A program made the translations under genes and the position numbers. Positions 41,807 to 51,280 of a stretch of DNA of 64,000 nucleotides are shown here, in pieces. Under the pieces are notes generated by a model that saw only the letters and a list, made by a program, of their open reading frames with translations, had not been told where the DNA came from and did not search any database. How positions within the stretch are numbered: the stretch's first letter is position 1; every line of letters starts with the position of its first letter. The stretch is from Bacteroides fluxus YIT 12057 (lineage in GTDB: Bacteria > Bacteroidota > Bacteroidia > Bacteroidales > Bacteroidaceae). The stretch spans positions 62,001-126,000 of the forward strand of contig NZ_GL882614.1 of the NCBI RefSeq assembly GCF_000195635.1, written 5' to 3'.

Positions 41807-43381
41807 GTGACAAGCGAACTCGTTGTTGACGTACAGCCCAAAGAGGTATCCATCGCACTCCTCGAAGACAAGAGCCTGGTGGAACTTCAAAGCGAAGGAA
41901 GAAATATCTCCTTCTCAGTGGGCAACATGTATTTAGGACGCATCAAGAAATTGATGCCCGGCCTGAATGCCTGCTTCGTGGACGTGGGTTACGAGAAAGA
42001 TGCTTTTCTTCATTATCTGGACTTAGGTCCTCAATTTAACTCATTAGAGAAGTACGTAAAGCAGACTTTAAGCGACAAAAAAAAGCTGAATCCCATTACG
42101 AAAGCAACCATACTTCCCGACCTTGAAAAGGATGGAACCGTTTCCAACACACTCAAGGTAGGACAAGAAGTAGTGGTGCAGATTGTCAAGGAGCCTATTT
42201 CAACCAAAGGGCCGCGACTTACTTCCGAACTCTCCTTTGCCGGAAGATACCTCGTGCTGATTCCCTTTAATGACAAGGTTTCCGTATCACAAAAAATTAA
42301 ATCGAGCGAGGAACGCGCCCGCCTCAAACAATTGCTGATGAGCATCAAGCCTAAAAACTTCGGTGTCATCGTCCGTACCGTTGCCGAGGGAAAACGCGTA
42401 GCCGAACTTGACGGAGAGCTTAAAGTATTACTGAAACACTGGGAAGACGCCATTACCAAGGTACAGAAAGCTACCAAGTTTCCGACTCTGATTTACGAAG
42501 AAACCAGCCGTGCCGTCGGATTGTTGCGCGACTTGTTCAATCCTTCATTTGAAAACATCCACGTGAACAACGAAGCTGTTTTCCATGAAATCAAGGATTA
42601 TGTGACACTCATTGCCCCTGAACGGGCAGGAATCGTGAAACTGTACAAAGGACAACTTCCCATCTATGACAATTTCGGTATCACCAAACAGATTAAGTCC
42701 TCATTCGGAAAGACTGTTTCATACAAAAGTGGTGCCTACCTGATTATTGAGCATACCGAGGCGCTTCACGTAGTGGACGTGAACAGCGGTAACCGCATCA
42801 AAAATGCCAACGGGCAGGAGGCCAACGCACTGGAAGTGAATCTGGGAGCAGCCGATGAATTAGCACGCCAGCTACGACTGAGAGATATGGGTGGTATCAT
42901 CGTGGTGGACTTCATTGACATGAACGAAGCCGAAAACCGACAGAAGCTTTACGAACGCATGTGCCAGAATATGCAAAAAGACAGGGCACGCCATAACATC
43001 CTACCGCTCAGTAAATTCGGGCTGATGCAGATTACACGCCAACGCGTGCGCCCGGCCATGGATGTCAATACTACGGAAACCTGTCCTACCTGTTTTGGAA
43101 AAGGCACAATCAAATCGTCCATCCTCTTTACGGACACCTTAGAGAGTAAAATTGACTACCTGGTCAATAAATTGAAGATAAAGAAATTCTCGTTACACAT
43201 CCACCCGTACATTGCAGCCTATATCAATCAGGGACTTGTTTCCCTGAAACGGAAATGGCAGATGAAGTACGGATTCGGTATCAAGATTATTCCCGACCAG
43301 AAACTCGCTTTCCTGGAATATATCTTCTACGACCTGCAAGGGGAAGAGATTGATATGAAGGAAGAAATTGAAATCAAATAA
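41807..43381 (+). CDS. rng: Ribonuclease E/G family (RNase G)
   Basis: 524 residues from a GTG start (41807), needed to include the conserved N-terminus TSELVVDVQPKEVSIALLEDKSLVEL. S1 domain (~residues 35-130: GNMYLGRIKKLMPGLNACFVDVGYEKDAFLH), RNase-H-like and DNase-I-like catalytic parts with the Mg-binding Asp pair (HVVDVNSGN; GGIIVVDFIDM), and the Zn-link motif TTETCPTCFGKG. The long RNase E C-terminal scaffold is absent, which fits RNase G. It trims rRNA 5' ends and decays some mRNAs. A strong terminator follows. Confidence 0.94.
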   Translation: MTSELVVDVQPKEVSIALLEDKSLVELQSEGRNISFSVGNMYLGRIKKLMPGLNACFVDVGYEKDAFLHYLDLGPQFNSLEKYVKQTLSDKKKLNPITKATILPDLEKDGTVSNTLKVGQEVVVQIVKEPISTKGPRLTSELSFAGRYLVLIPFNDKVSVSQKIKSSEERARLKQLLMSIKPKNFGVIVRTVAEGKRVAELDGELKVLLKHWEDAITKVQKATKFPTLIYEETSRAVGLLRDLFNPSFENIHVNNEAVFHEIKDYVTLIAPERAGIVKLYKGQLPIYDNFGITKQIKSSFGKTVSYKSGAYLIIEHTEALHVVDVNSGNRIKNANGQEANALEVNLGAADELARQLRLRDMGGIIVVDFIDMNEAENRQKLYERMCQNMQKDRARHNILPLSKFGLMQITRQRVRPAMDVNTTETCPTCFGKGTIKSSILFTDTLESKIDYLVNKLKIKKFSLHIHPYIAAYINQGLVSLKRKWQMKYGFGIKIIPDQKLAFLEYIFYDLQGEEIDMKEEIEIK

Positions 43382-43385
43382 AAGA

Positions 43386-43427
43386 AAGACGGCGAAGACA
43401 AAAAATCTTCGCCGTCTTTTTTATTTT
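43386..43427 (+). terminator. Strong bidirectional terminator between rng and the alcohol dehydrogenase
   Basis: 13-bp perfect stem AAGACGGCGAAGA (43386-43398) / TCTTCGCCGTCTT (43406-43418) with loop CAAAAAA and TTTTATTTT on the plus strand; the other strand is also followed by a T-rich run, so it can serve both convergent units. Confidence 0.92.
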
Positions 43428-43462
43428 ACTTGTCCGCTTTCAATAAAGGCAAACGGCAGTCA

Positions 43463-44635
43463 TCACAAAGCCAGACGGTAAATCTCTTTACTGTTTTCTT
43501 TTGTCAACTTCACATAGTTACCGACAAACTCGCCCTTATTACGGTGCAGATTTTCTGCCAACCGATCTATGTCCGGATGTTCAATACCCAGCTCCTTGAA
43601 GTTGACAGGCAATCCCAGATAACGGAAAAAATGTTTCAAGCGCGCCACTCCGGCCAAAGCCATCTCCTCCAAGTCTTCCGATTCCGGAATACCAAAAATA
43701 CGGCTGGCAAACTGCGCTACTTTCTTCGGATGATGTTCTGCCGCAAAAGTCATCCATGCCGGAACAACTACGGACAATCCGGCACCATGCGTCACATCAT
43801 AGATGGCGCTTATCTCATGTTCCAGGAAATGGGAAGCCCAGTCTTCCTCACAACCCACGCCACAAGTACCGTTATGGGCAATAGTCCCACACCACATAAT
43901 GTTGGCACGGGCCCCGTAATCTTCCGGATTCTGTTTGAGACGATATGCTTCCTTGATAATGGCCGTCAGTGTACCTTCACAAAGTCTGTCACTGATTTCC
44001 ACATCCTGCGTATTGGTAAAATAACGTTCCATGATATGTACCATCATATCGGCAACGCCGCATGCTGTCTGGAAAGGAGGCAGAGTATAAGTCAACTCCG
44101 GATTCATGATGGAGAACACCGGACGCAACAACTCCGGCACACGCAGACTCAATTTCTGAAGAGTATCCACCTTAGTGATTACCGAGTTTCCGGAACCTTC
44201 ACTGCCGGCAGCCGGAATAGTCAGCACTACCGCCACTTTCAACGCCCTGCTTACCTTGGCTCTCCCGATAAAGAAATCCCAGAAATCACCGGCATAGGGT
44301 ACACCGGCAGCAATGGCCTTTGCCGTATCGATTACGGATCCACCACCTACCGGAAGCATCATATCCACTTGCTCGCGACGGCATATTTCAATTCCCTCAT
44401 ACACTTTCGTATCCACGGGATTAGGCTGAATACCTCCAAATTCACAATAGCCGACACCGGACTCTTGCAGGGATTTCTTTACCCTGTCCAGCAAACCGCT
44501 ACGGACAACAGAACCGCCGCCATACACTATCATAACCTTGCGCGCGCCATATTTATGTGCCAATGCACCGACCTGCATTTCCGTATCCTTGCCGAAAACA
44601 AACTCGGTAGGACTATAAAAAACGAAATTATTCAT
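43463..44635 (-). CDS. Iron-containing alcohol dehydrogenase (YqhD/BdhA-like)
   Basis: 390 residues. NAD(P)-binding GGGS (IVYGGGSVVRSG; LPVGGGSVIDTAKAIA) and the group III metal ligands Asp and His residues in TACGVADMMVHIMERYF and DVTHGAGLSVVVPAWM. These enzymes reduce aldehydes or ketones to alcohols, often in fermentation or aldehyde detoxification. The gene starts 5 bp after the stop of the inositol-phosphotransferase gene, so it is probably transcribed with the inositol-lipid operon although no link to lipid synthesis is known. Confidence 0.9.
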   Translation of the reverse strand: MNNFVFYSPTEFVFGKDTEMQVGALAHKYGARKVMIVYGGGSVVRSGLLDRVKKSLQESGVGYCEFGGIQPNPVDTKVYEGIEICRREQVDMMLPVGGGSVIDTAKAIAAGVPYAGDFWDFFIGRAKVSRALKVAVVLTIPAAGSEGSGNSVITKVDTLQKLSLRVPELLRPVFSIMNPELTYTLPPFQTACGVADMMVHIMERYFTNTQDVEISDRLCEGTLTAIIKEAYRLKQNPEDYGARANIMWCGTIAHNGTCGVGCEEDWASHFLEHEISAIYDVTHGAGLSVVVPAWMTFAAEHHPKKVAQFASRIFGIPESEDLEEMALAGVARLKHFFRYLGLPVNFKELGIEHPDIDRLAENLHRNKGEFVGNYVKLTKENSKEIYRLAL

Positions 44636-44640
44636 ACTTA

Positions 44641-45576
44641 TCAGCAGATATATTTACTGTATCTTTCAAAGAAACGCTTAAACGCCCCCCATTTCATCAG
44701 TCCTTTTTCAAAGACCAGAATACCCAGCAAGGCACAAGATATGCCCAACAGTACATCTATCAGATAATGATGTCCCGAATAAACCGCCGTCCACCAGATG
44801 CCCACCATGATTACAGCAAAGACAGCTGCCAGCCATTTTTTGCTACGGCCGATGATTGCATAAACTAAAGCGACCACCATATAAGCGGCATGCAGCGAAG
44901 GTACCGCTGCAAAGACATTGGCATTCCTGCCGTAAATGGAGTTGAAAACGGAGCAGCCCAGCAACTCGTCAAAACGTCCCAGACCCGCTACATTGCCCGG
45001 AGTATCGAGTATCGGCTCAAAACCGTAGTTCATGGCATACCAGGGCGGCGCAGCCGGATGGATATAATATCCGGCAAAACCTATGAGATTCACCAACAGG
45101 AATACCATCGCAAAGCGCAGGTACACTTTACGGTCGCCCTTCAAGTAAAGCCACAGACCAAAAGCAATGGGCACAGGTACCCAACACAAGTAAAAGACGC
45201 CCGCAAAAAAATCGGCCGCCGGGCAATGGTTCAGCGCAAAATACTCGCAAGGAATAAGCGTCATACCATTTACCGACACCCCGAAAAGGGATTTCTCCGC
45301 TTCATACAATCCCCGTACATCAATAGGATTCACTTGATAATTGGGATATACCCGCATCCAGTCATACGAAATGCCGAATATAAAGAACGGCAAGAGTGCC
45401 ACCGCCAGCTTACGCGTCGTATTTCCCGCAAAAAACAAGGCGAGAAACACACCGGCCATCAAGAAGTGTTCCGGACGGAGCCCGATACAGGCTGCCGTCA
45501 GAATCAGAAAAAATGCCGTAATGACAATCACCAGGACCGCCTCTTTCACAGAAGGAAACAACTTATTGCCCATCAT
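44641..45576 (-). CDS. PAP2-type inositol-phosphotransferase (inositol phosphorylceramide synthase candidate)
   Basis: 311 residues with about six membrane helices. The C-terminal half carries the PAP2 catalytic blocks [12 protein letters not shown] and [14 protein letters not shown] (SGH...H...D), the layout of AUR1/IPC-synthase-like PAP2_3 proteins. It sits in the same cluster as a CDP-alcohol transferase, a PgpA-type phosphatase and an inositol-phosphate synthase, the composition of the B. thetaiotaomicron BT_1522-BT_1526 inositol-lipid region. By that analogy it moves phosphoinositol from phosphatidylinositol to ceramide. It overlaps the CDP-alcohol transferase gene by 4 bp. Confidence 0.85.
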   Translation of the reverse strand: MMGNKLFPSVKEAVLVIVITAFFLILTAACIGLRPEHFLMAGVFLALFFAGNTTRKLAVALLPFFIFGISYDWMRVYPNYQVNPIDVRGLYEAEKSLFGVSVNGMTLIPCEYFALNHCPAADFFAGVFYLCWVPVPIAFGLWLYLKGDRKVYLRFAMVFLLVNLIGFAGYYIHPAAPPWYAMNYGFEPILDTPGNVAGLGRFDELLGCSVFNSIYGRNANVFAAVPSLHAAYMVVALVYAIIGRSKKWLAAVFAVIMVGIWWTAVYSGHHYLIDVLLGISCALLGILVFEKGLMKWGAFKRFFERYSKYIC

Positions 45577-46223
45577 TTGTTCTTCAGAAGTTTATAGCAA
45601 TGCGATATGCGGGCAAATGCGGTCAGATTTGCCAGAACGGCAATCAATGCCAGAGGTACAATCAATATCAACATAGGGTCGAAGGCCGTGCAATCTCCAA
45701 AGACACCGCAGAAAATAGCGCCGAGAGCAGTCAGGACAACACGCTCGGGACGTTGCATGAACCCGACCTTACACTCCAGGCCAAGACCTTCCGCACGTGC
45801 ACGCACATAACTTACCATCAACGAGCCTATCAAAGCTATGAACGTAATCATAGAACCCCACAGATATCCCTGCAATATCAAGTAGTAGAAGATACCGAAC
45901 AGAGTCACCAGCTCGCTGTAACGGTCGAGAACCGAATCAAACAATGCCCCGAACGTAGAGCTCATGTTCCCCACACGCGCCACACGGCCGTCCATCATAT
46001 CAAACAATCCGGCAAAAAGCACAATGCCGCCCCCCCAGCCCACATAGGCCAGTTCACCGCTTTTATACATACCCGCATAGACAAACAAGGCAGCAGCCAC
46101 GATATTCAACACCAGTCCGGTAGTTGTAATAAAGTTGGGCGTAATGCCAATCTTAATCATACCACGCACAACAGGATTGATAATCTTATAAATCACCTGT
46201 TGCAACCAATCTCTATAATTCAT
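45573..46223 (-). CDS. CDP-alcohol phosphatidyltransferase (phosphatidylinositol-phosphate synthase candidate)
   Basis: 216 residues from ATG 46223 ([10 protein letters not shown]); starts 2 or 7 codons upstream are possible and would deepen the overlap with the GtrA-like gene. The CDP-alcohol signature D-x2-DG-x2-AR-x8-G-x3-D-x3-D is complete ([26 protein letters not shown]). About six membrane helices. In this cluster it should join inositol-3-phosphate to CDP-diacylglycerol, giving phosphatidylinositol phosphate. Confidence 0.88.
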   Translation of the reverse strand: MNYRDWLQQVIYKIINPVVRGMIKIGITPNFITTTGLVLNIVAAALFVYAGMYKSGELAYVGWGGGIVLFAGLFDMMDGRVARVGNMSSTFGALFDSVLDRYSELVTLFGIFYYLILQGYLWGSMITFIALIGSLMVSYVRARAEGLGLECKVGFMQRPERVVLTALGAIFCGVFGDCTAFDPMLILIVPLALIAVLANLTAFARISHCYKLLKNK

Positions 46224-46740
46224 ACTCATCTTTTTTATTCTCAAGATACTGTTTAAAAAAGCCCTTTATATTGTGATTCCTGTAAACAAAAACCCGCTGC
46301 AAATGATAGTTCCAGAAGAAAGCGACCAATACAGCTACGACGACCTTTGACAGGATAAATACATTGTCAACATAATAGCCCAACAGACCGTTCACCCATG
46401 TCATGCCGGTGAGCCATTCTGTCAAGGCAAATGTCCCCCAAGTATTGAGCAGGATACTGCCCCCCCAGACGAACACATATTTTACGGCGACATGTGTCTT
46501 CTTGCAATTCTCCGCATGAAACACCCAACCGTAATTAATGACACAATTCACCACTCCACCTACAATGGAACCGGTAAATGTGGCATAAAGGTAAAATACT
46601 TCAAACACTTTTACCAAAAGAATGGTGACCAGAAAATCGACAAAACTTGCAAACTGCGCAGACAGCTGTGCCTTGAAAAAGACCCAGGCGGCATGGCGCG
46701 GTTTCACACCCTTGCTTTTTTCTTTCACCCCAACACCCAT
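46213..46740 (-). CDS. GtrA-like membrane protein
   Basis: 175 residues with four membrane helices in the GtrA arrangement ([71 protein letters not shown]). GtrA proteins are thought to flip or assist polyprenyl-linked sugars. Within the inositol-lipid operon it may move a lipid intermediate or a glycosyl donor; no direct evidence. It overlaps both neighbours (11 bp with the CDP-alcohol transferase from ATG 46223, 16 bp with pgpA). Confidence 0.82.
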   Translation of the reverse strand: MGVGVKEKSKGVKPRHAAWVFFKAQLSAQFASFVDFLVTILLVKVFEVFYLYATFTGSIVGGVVNCVINYGWVFHAENCKKTHVAVKYVFVWGGSILLNTWGTFALTEWLTGMTWVNGLLGYYVDNVFILSKVVVAVLVAFFWNYHLQRVFVYRNHNIKGFFKQYLENKKDEYEL

Positions 46741-47198
46741 CTTATAACAATCAAGACAATGAAGCCATAAACACCGGACAAAATATCATCCATCATCACT
46801 CCCACTCCACCCGGCAAACGTTCCATCCGGCGAATGCCCAATGGCTTAAAAATATCAAACAAACGAAATAACGCAAATGCCCCCAGGGCATACCATATAT
46901 GTCCGGAAGGCGCCGCAAGCAGAGTTATCCATACCCCCACCATTTCATCCACCACCACACGGGAAGGATCTTCTCCCCAGCATTCCTCCAGACGGTCGGC
47001 AGCCCATATACCTGCCCAGGTAAACACTAAGACCAATGCTACCGTCAGCCATAACAAGCAAGTCTCCGAAACTAAAAAAGACAGCCCCAACCAGATAAGA
47101 GCCGCCACTAAAGCCCCCGCAGTTCCGGGTGCAAAAGGAGAAAAGCCCGAGCCGAAGCCCGTGCCGATAATCACAGGGAGGAGAGAGGGTTTCTTCAT
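46725..47198 (-). CDS. pgpA: PgpA-type lipid phosphatase (phosphatidylinositol-phosphate phosphatase candidate)
   Basis: 157 residues from ATG 47198 (MKKPSLLPVIIGTGFGSGFSPFAPGTAGAL), the usual start of the family; the longer frame upstream covers an intercistronic hairpin. PgpA marks: FAPGTAGAL, VVVDEMVGVWI and RLFDIFKPLGIRRMERLPGGVGVMMDDILSG. Normally it dephosphorylates phosphatidylglycerophosphate; inside this cluster the more likely substrate is phosphatidylinositol phosphate. Confidence 0.88.
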   Translation of the reverse strand: MKKPSLLPVIIGTGFGSGFSPFAPGTAGALVAALIWLGLSFLVSETCLLWLTVALVLVFTWAGIWAADRLEECWGEDPSRVVVDEMVGVWITLLAAPSGHIWYALGAFALFRLFDIFKPLGIRRMERLPGGVGVMMDDILSGVYGFIVLIVIRWVLG

Positions 47199-47240
47199 CA
47201 AAGAAAAGGATAAGGTGTAAATATAGCAAAGCAGTAAAAT

Positions 47241-47315
47241 GATAGGGCAATAGGGTGAAAAAGTCTTGAACCGGGACCTTTTTATCACTCTATCACCCTA
47301 TCATCCTATCATTAT
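47241..47315. repeat. Intercistronic inverted repeat with octamer repeats
   Basis: GATAGGGCAATAGGGTGA (47241-47258) faces its near-inverse at 47293-47310 (3 mismatches in 18). The right arm lies in four tandem octamers of the form ATCAYYCT (47284-47315). Located between the MIPS stop and pgpA start; likely an mRNA processing or stability stem. Confidence 0.5.
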
Positions 47316-47318
47316 TTT

Positions 47319-48614
47319 TTAATCCAGATAGCTCGGTGCAGTCTCGCCAACCATATTACGGAGCGTTTCTTTCACCATACGCCACTGCTGGAACAAGTCG
47401 TGTACAGGCTGATGCTCGAAATCATGCATCGGGCTCTTGCAGAAGAATGACAGCCAAGTCTGGATGCCACACATGCCTGCACGCAATGCAAGGTCACTGA
47501 AGATTACCAAGTCAAGCGCGATAGGAGCAGCCAGGATCGAGTCACGGCACAAGAAATTGACTTTGATTTCCATCGGATAACCCATCCAGCCGAAGATATC
47601 AATGTTGTCCCACGCTTCCTTATTGTCCTTGCGGGGAGGATAATAGTTGATACGTACTTTGTGATAAACATCACCGTACAGGTCGGGGAATTTCTCAGGT
47701 TCGAAGATATTGTCGATAACGGACAGCTTGCTGACCTCCTTTGTCTTGAAGTTTTCCGGTTGGTCAAGCACTTCCCCGTCACGGTTACCCAGGATGTTGG
47801 TAGAGAACCAGCCGCTCACACCCAGCATACGGGTCTTGAACATCGGAGCGAGAACAGTTTTCATCAACGTCTGTCCACTCTTGAAGTCCTTTCCGGAGAT
47901 AGGCACATTCATTTTCTTGGAGAACTCCCACATAGCCGGAGTATCTACGCACAAGTTGGGAGCACCCATGATGAACGGGGCACCTTCCGCAATCGCGGCG
48001 TATGCGTAACACATACTCGGAGAGATGACTTCGGTATTGTTTTCCTTCATCGCCTTTTCCAAAGAAGCGAGAGACTCATGCTCCTTTGCCAGAGGAATAT
48101 AAATTTCAGTACTTGCAGCCCACAGCACGGCAATACGCTCGCAATTATTGGCAGCCTTGAAGTTACGGATATCTTCACGCAACTGTTCCACCATATCCCA
48201 GCGGGTATCCGCATGCTTGATATGAGTACCATTCAGACGCTTTGCAAAATTATGGTCGAAAGCGGCCGGCATGGGTTTGATTGCCTGCAACTCATCTTTT
48301 ACAAGATTCAAGTCTTTTTCTTTCAAAACCTCAGCATACATTGCAGCTTCGTATGCATTGTCCGGAAAGATATCCCAGCCACCGAAAACGATATCATTCA
48401 AATCTGCCAAAGGCACAACGTCTTTGATAAGCTTTTCCTTGCCGTCTTGCATGCGCATAGTAGCCATTTGGGTGATTGAGCCTATAGCTTTTGCCAAGCC
48501 CTTGCGAGCAGCCAATGTACCTGTAATCATGGTAGTTGCAACCGCACCACCTACTCCGACTACCAACACGCCAAGACGTCCGGTTGCCGGTTTAATGTTT
48601 TCTTTCATTGCCAT
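47319..48614 (-). CDS. ino1: Myo-inositol-1-phosphate synthase
   Basis: 431 residues. It converts glucose 6-phosphate to inositol 3-phosphate (L-myo-inositol 1-phosphate) using NAD. N-terminal nucleotide-binding GRLGVLVVGVGGAVATTMI; family motifs RVAVLWAAST-type (RIAVLWAASTEIYIP), GKDFKSGQTLMKTVLAPMF, GWFSTNILGNRDGEVL, and the Lys-rich catalytic part YYPPRKDNKEAWDNIDIFGWMGYPMEIKVNFLCRDSILAAP. First gene of the leftward inositol-lipid operon, supplying the head group. A TAAATTTG -7 box at 48643-48650 (minus strand) would give a ~22-nt leader. Confidence 0.94.
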   Translation of the reverse strand: MAMKENIKPATGRLGVLVVGVGGAVATTMITGTLAARKGLAKAIGSITQMATMRMQDGKEKLIKDVVPLADLNDIVFGGWDIFPDNAYEAAMYAEVLKEKDLNLVKDELQAIKPMPAAFDHNFAKRLNGTHIKHADTRWDMVEQLREDIRNFKAANNCERIAVLWAASTEIYIPLAKEHESLASLEKAMKENNTEVISPSMCYAYAAIAEGAPFIMGAPNLCVDTPAMWEFSKKMNVPISGKDFKSGQTLMKTVLAPMFKTRMLGVSGWFSTNILGNRDGEVLDQPENFKTKEVSKLSVIDNIFEPEKFPDLYGDVYHKVRINYYPPRKDNKEAWDNIDIFGWMGYPMEIKVNFLCRDSILAAPIALDLVIFSDLALRAGMCGIQTWLSFFCKSPMHDFEHQPVHDLFQQWRMVKETLRNMVGETAPSYLD

Positions 48615-48642
48615 TGTATTATTTAGAGTTTAAAAAATTGCT

Positions 48643-48650
48643 CAAATTTA
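48643..48650 (-). promoter_or_regulatory. -7 box of the inositol-lipid operon
   Basis: Minus-strand TAAATTTG, exact TAnnTTTG match, about 29 nt before the MIPS start codon; no clear -33 box. Confidence 0.5.
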
Positions 48651-48715
48651 GGGTATTTTGCCCAATTGGGATTAGTCATTTTATCCGATTTAATGTTCTA
48701 TTAGTAAGATTTAAG

Positions 48716-51274
48716 TTAAAATGTCATATGCAGGCTTATTCTTAGCCCGGATTTGTCGATATTCGGTAAATTTCGGTAAGTCAAACGCCATACATAATCG
48801 ACGCGCAATACTTTAAGGATATTTTCAATTCCCGCACCCACTTCCACATACGGAGTATGCCCCATAACAGTACTTCCCGCAGGAAAACGGAACAGTCCGT
48901 CACTTAAAGCAGGGTTGTTCTTGTCACTCAGATTGCCGTACAATCCGCGGCAGGAAAGCACTTCCCTCCATTTTAACTTTTTGAGCAGGGGGATGCGGTT
49001 GAAAACAAAGCCGTTCAGATAATAGGTCACATCCCAGGAAGCATATTCATCGTTCATGAATTCCATTGCATTCATCAGTGAATAGGATTCGGGCTGGATG
49101 GTGTAGGACAAATTGGCATTCGGAATAATCAGCAAAGGGAAAGGCACCTTGTTCCAGACTTTTCCTGCCTTCAGGATAATGTCGGTGTAGCCGAAAGCCG
49201 AAAACCAGAAACGTTTCTGAAAACCCGCCTCCGTATAATGATAGGTGTAATCGCCTCCCAAAACATTTTTGGCGGCCATCGTATGCGAGAGGGAAAATAC
49301 CGGAGCATCCAGCGAGACCGGAAAACGGTTCCACTGTGTCTGGAAAAATTTTTCATTCGGAGCATAACGCAACTTCAGCTCCAATTCACTGGTATGGATA
49401 CTTTTCACATAATCAGTATGGCCGGGAACTTCTCCCGCAGCCTCCTCCTGCCTGATGAAGGGAATGAGACGGGAAGACTCGTCACGCCTCAGGCGGGTAA
49501 TCAGCTGATAGGAAAAACCGGAATGAAACTCACTGGTATAGGTCAGCTCCGCTTTTTGCTGATAGCCGATGCGGTCATCCTTCTGCCGCTTCAAAGCAAG
49601 GAAAACATTATCCTGGCTGGTGTAGAGATAATGTTGTCCGTATTGGTTCACATCGGACAAGTAACTGGCCTTCAACGAGTGGATGGGGAACTCATTGGCA
49701 TATTCCTTTTTCCTGTTGAAAGAGTATTCCAGTTCCGCAAGCCCCTTCACCCGGTGATCGCGGAAACCATAGGCCATGTATCCCCTGGCAAACAAATGCG
49801 GGTTCAGCCATGCCGTAGTCATACCGCCCGCCCTTAACCGCACGCCTTCCAGTGCATTTCCGCTGATAGTGGTATTCATCATGCCGATGTAGAACAAAGG
49901 CGCCTTCTCCTTAGGGGCAGGGATATAGCCCGTGAACAGCACTTTCAGCACCTTCTCTGTCCAGTAGTACACAGGATAGCTACGCAACTGCGCCATCATC
50001 TTATCTACGGAAGTCTCCTTTTTGCTGACCTCCACATGGCGGTTAGCATCCCAGTAAGCCTCCGGCCGTGCGGAAGCAGTCAAATCTTCAATCACCTTTT
50101 CCGGCTTGCGGAACGCCTGCAAAGCCTTGTCATCCGCCTCGTACTTATAATTCCGGTAGTACACATCCCGTTTGGCATAGATACCGTCACTGCTATCCAC
50201 CAGCTTGAATTCCGTGGTGATACTCTCATTGACAAGCTGCCGCGTGCCATCCTCCGCCCTGTCAAAATCCTGTTCTATCTTCATGTAGTCCACAAAGTTC
50301 AGATTGATCTTTTGGGGAAAGTTCATGACTACACGCCGGACAAAGTAAGTGCTGTCGAGCATGACATACAAATGTCCCGTAAAACCGAACGATTCGGAAT
50401 TGAACGGCACGAACGTCAAATCTACACATGGCCTCCCTGCAACGGAAATCGTGTCCATCAGATAATATTTATAAAAAGAAGGTCCCAAAGAAGAAAGCGG
50501 GCTGACAAACTTATTGGTAAACAGCGTAATGTTGTTCTCATAAATATCCACATCGGTCATCGTGACGCTGATGGCCTGCTCCATGCCCTGCTGGGACAGC
50601 ATCTCGTCCACTCCCGCCTGCCTGCGTGCCTGCACCCACTGTTTCTCGCTGTGTGGGGACCTGCGGTAGTAATCCGTTGCAAGCAGCTCGCGGTTGGAGA
50701 TGGCCAATACAGGCTTGCCCGTCACGGCCGATGTATCTACATAGTCCGTCAGGAACTTGAATTTACGGTAAATCCATTTCTGCTGCTTCAAGCTATCAAA
50801 ATTATTGATGGCAAACGTCATCTTCTCGTAACGGTCACGTTGCCAGAAGTCACGCTCGTCGGGAGAATAGTCATCCCGATGCTCGATCATCCTCCGCACA
50901 AATTCCACAGCCGGGTTGTCCTTTTTCCTATAGCGCTCCCGTTTAGGCTTCACCACGACTTCGTTCAACGCATAAGTAGCCGGAGAGAGCGCTATCTTCA
51001 AACGCTCGGCCCGCGCAGGATGTATCAAACATGCATATTCATTATACCCCACGGCCGAAACGACCAATGTGGCTTCCGGACGGTAAGTCTTGAAGGAGAA
51101 ACGGCCCTCATTGTCGGTCATGCCCCCTTCCGTAGTCCCTTTCAGATAAACGGACATATAAGGCAGCGGCTCCTTGGTCAATGAGTCGGTGACAACGCCC
51201 TGCACCCTATACTGCGCCTGCAACGGCAGAATAACCAGCTGCATGAACAGAAATACCCTAAAAAACAATTTCAT
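48716..51274 (-). CDS. DUF5686-family outer-membrane protein with carboxypeptidase-regulatory-like domain
   Basis: 852 residues from ATG 51274 (MKLFFRVFLFMQLVILPLQAQ signal; an ATG two codons upstream is also in frame). Residues ~22-105 form a CarboxypepD_reg-like domain (QGVVTDSLTKEPLPYMSVYLKGT, DNEGRFSFKTYRPEATLVVSAVGY), followed by the long DUF5686 region (NPAVEFVRRMIEHRDDYSPDERDFW) and a C-terminal barrel ending SGLRISLHMTF. A common but functionally unassigned Bacteroidota outer-membrane family. The gene lies upstream of, and in line with, the inositol operon, 101 bp from the MIPS start. Confidence 0.85.
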   Translation of the reverse strand: MKLFFRVFLFMQLVILPLQAQYRVQGVVTDSLTKEPLPYMSVYLKGTTEGGMTDNEGRFSFKTYRPEATLVVSAVGYNEYACLIHPARAERLKIALSPATYALNEVVVKPKRERYRKKDNPAVEFVRRMIEHRDDYSPDERDFWQRDRYEKMTFAINNFDSLKQQKWIYRKFKFLTDYVDTSAVTGKPVLAISNRELLATDYYRRSPHSEKQWVQARRQAGVDEMLSQQGMEQAISVTMTDVDIYENNITLFTNKFVSPLSSLGPSFYKYYLMDTISVAGRPCVDLTFVPFNSESFGFTGHLYVMLDSTYFVRRVVMNFPQKINLNFVDYMKIEQDFDRAEDGTRQLVNESITTEFKLVDSSDGIYAKRDVYYRNYKYEADDKALQAFRKPEKVIEDLTASARPEAYWDANRHVEVSKKETSVDKMMAQLRSYPVYYWTEKVLKVLFTGYIPAPKEKAPLFYIGMMNTTISGNALEGVRLRAGGMTTAWLNPHLFARGYMAYGFRDHRVKGLAELEYSFNRKKEYANEFPIHSLKASYLSDVNQYGQHYLYTSQDNVFLALKRQKDDRIGYQQKAELTYTSEFHSGFSYQLITRLRRDESSRLIPFIRQEEAAGEVPGHTDYVKSIHTSELELKLRYAPNEKFFQTQWNRFPVSLDAPVFSLSHTMAAKNVLGGDYTYHYTEAGFQKRFWFSAFGYTDIILKAGKVWNKVPFPLLIIPNANLSYTIQPESYSLMNAMEFMNDEYASWDVTYYLNGFVFNRIPLLKKLKWREVLSCRGLYGNLSDKNNPALSDGLFRFPAGSTVMGHTPYVEVGAGIENILKVLRVDYVWRLTYRNLPNIDKSGLRISLHMTF

Positions 51275-51280
51275 ACCCAA

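Noticed and set aside
43430..44767. Plus-strand open frame of about 445 codons opposite the alcohol dehydrogenase
   Set aside because: Entirely antisense to the dehydrogenase and part of the PAP2 gene, His/Gln-rich nonsense composition, begins in the terminator region.
50036..51184. Plus-strand open frame of about 380 codons opposite the DUF5686 gene
   Set aside because: Antisense of an intact outer-membrane gene; no signal peptide, motif or promoter.
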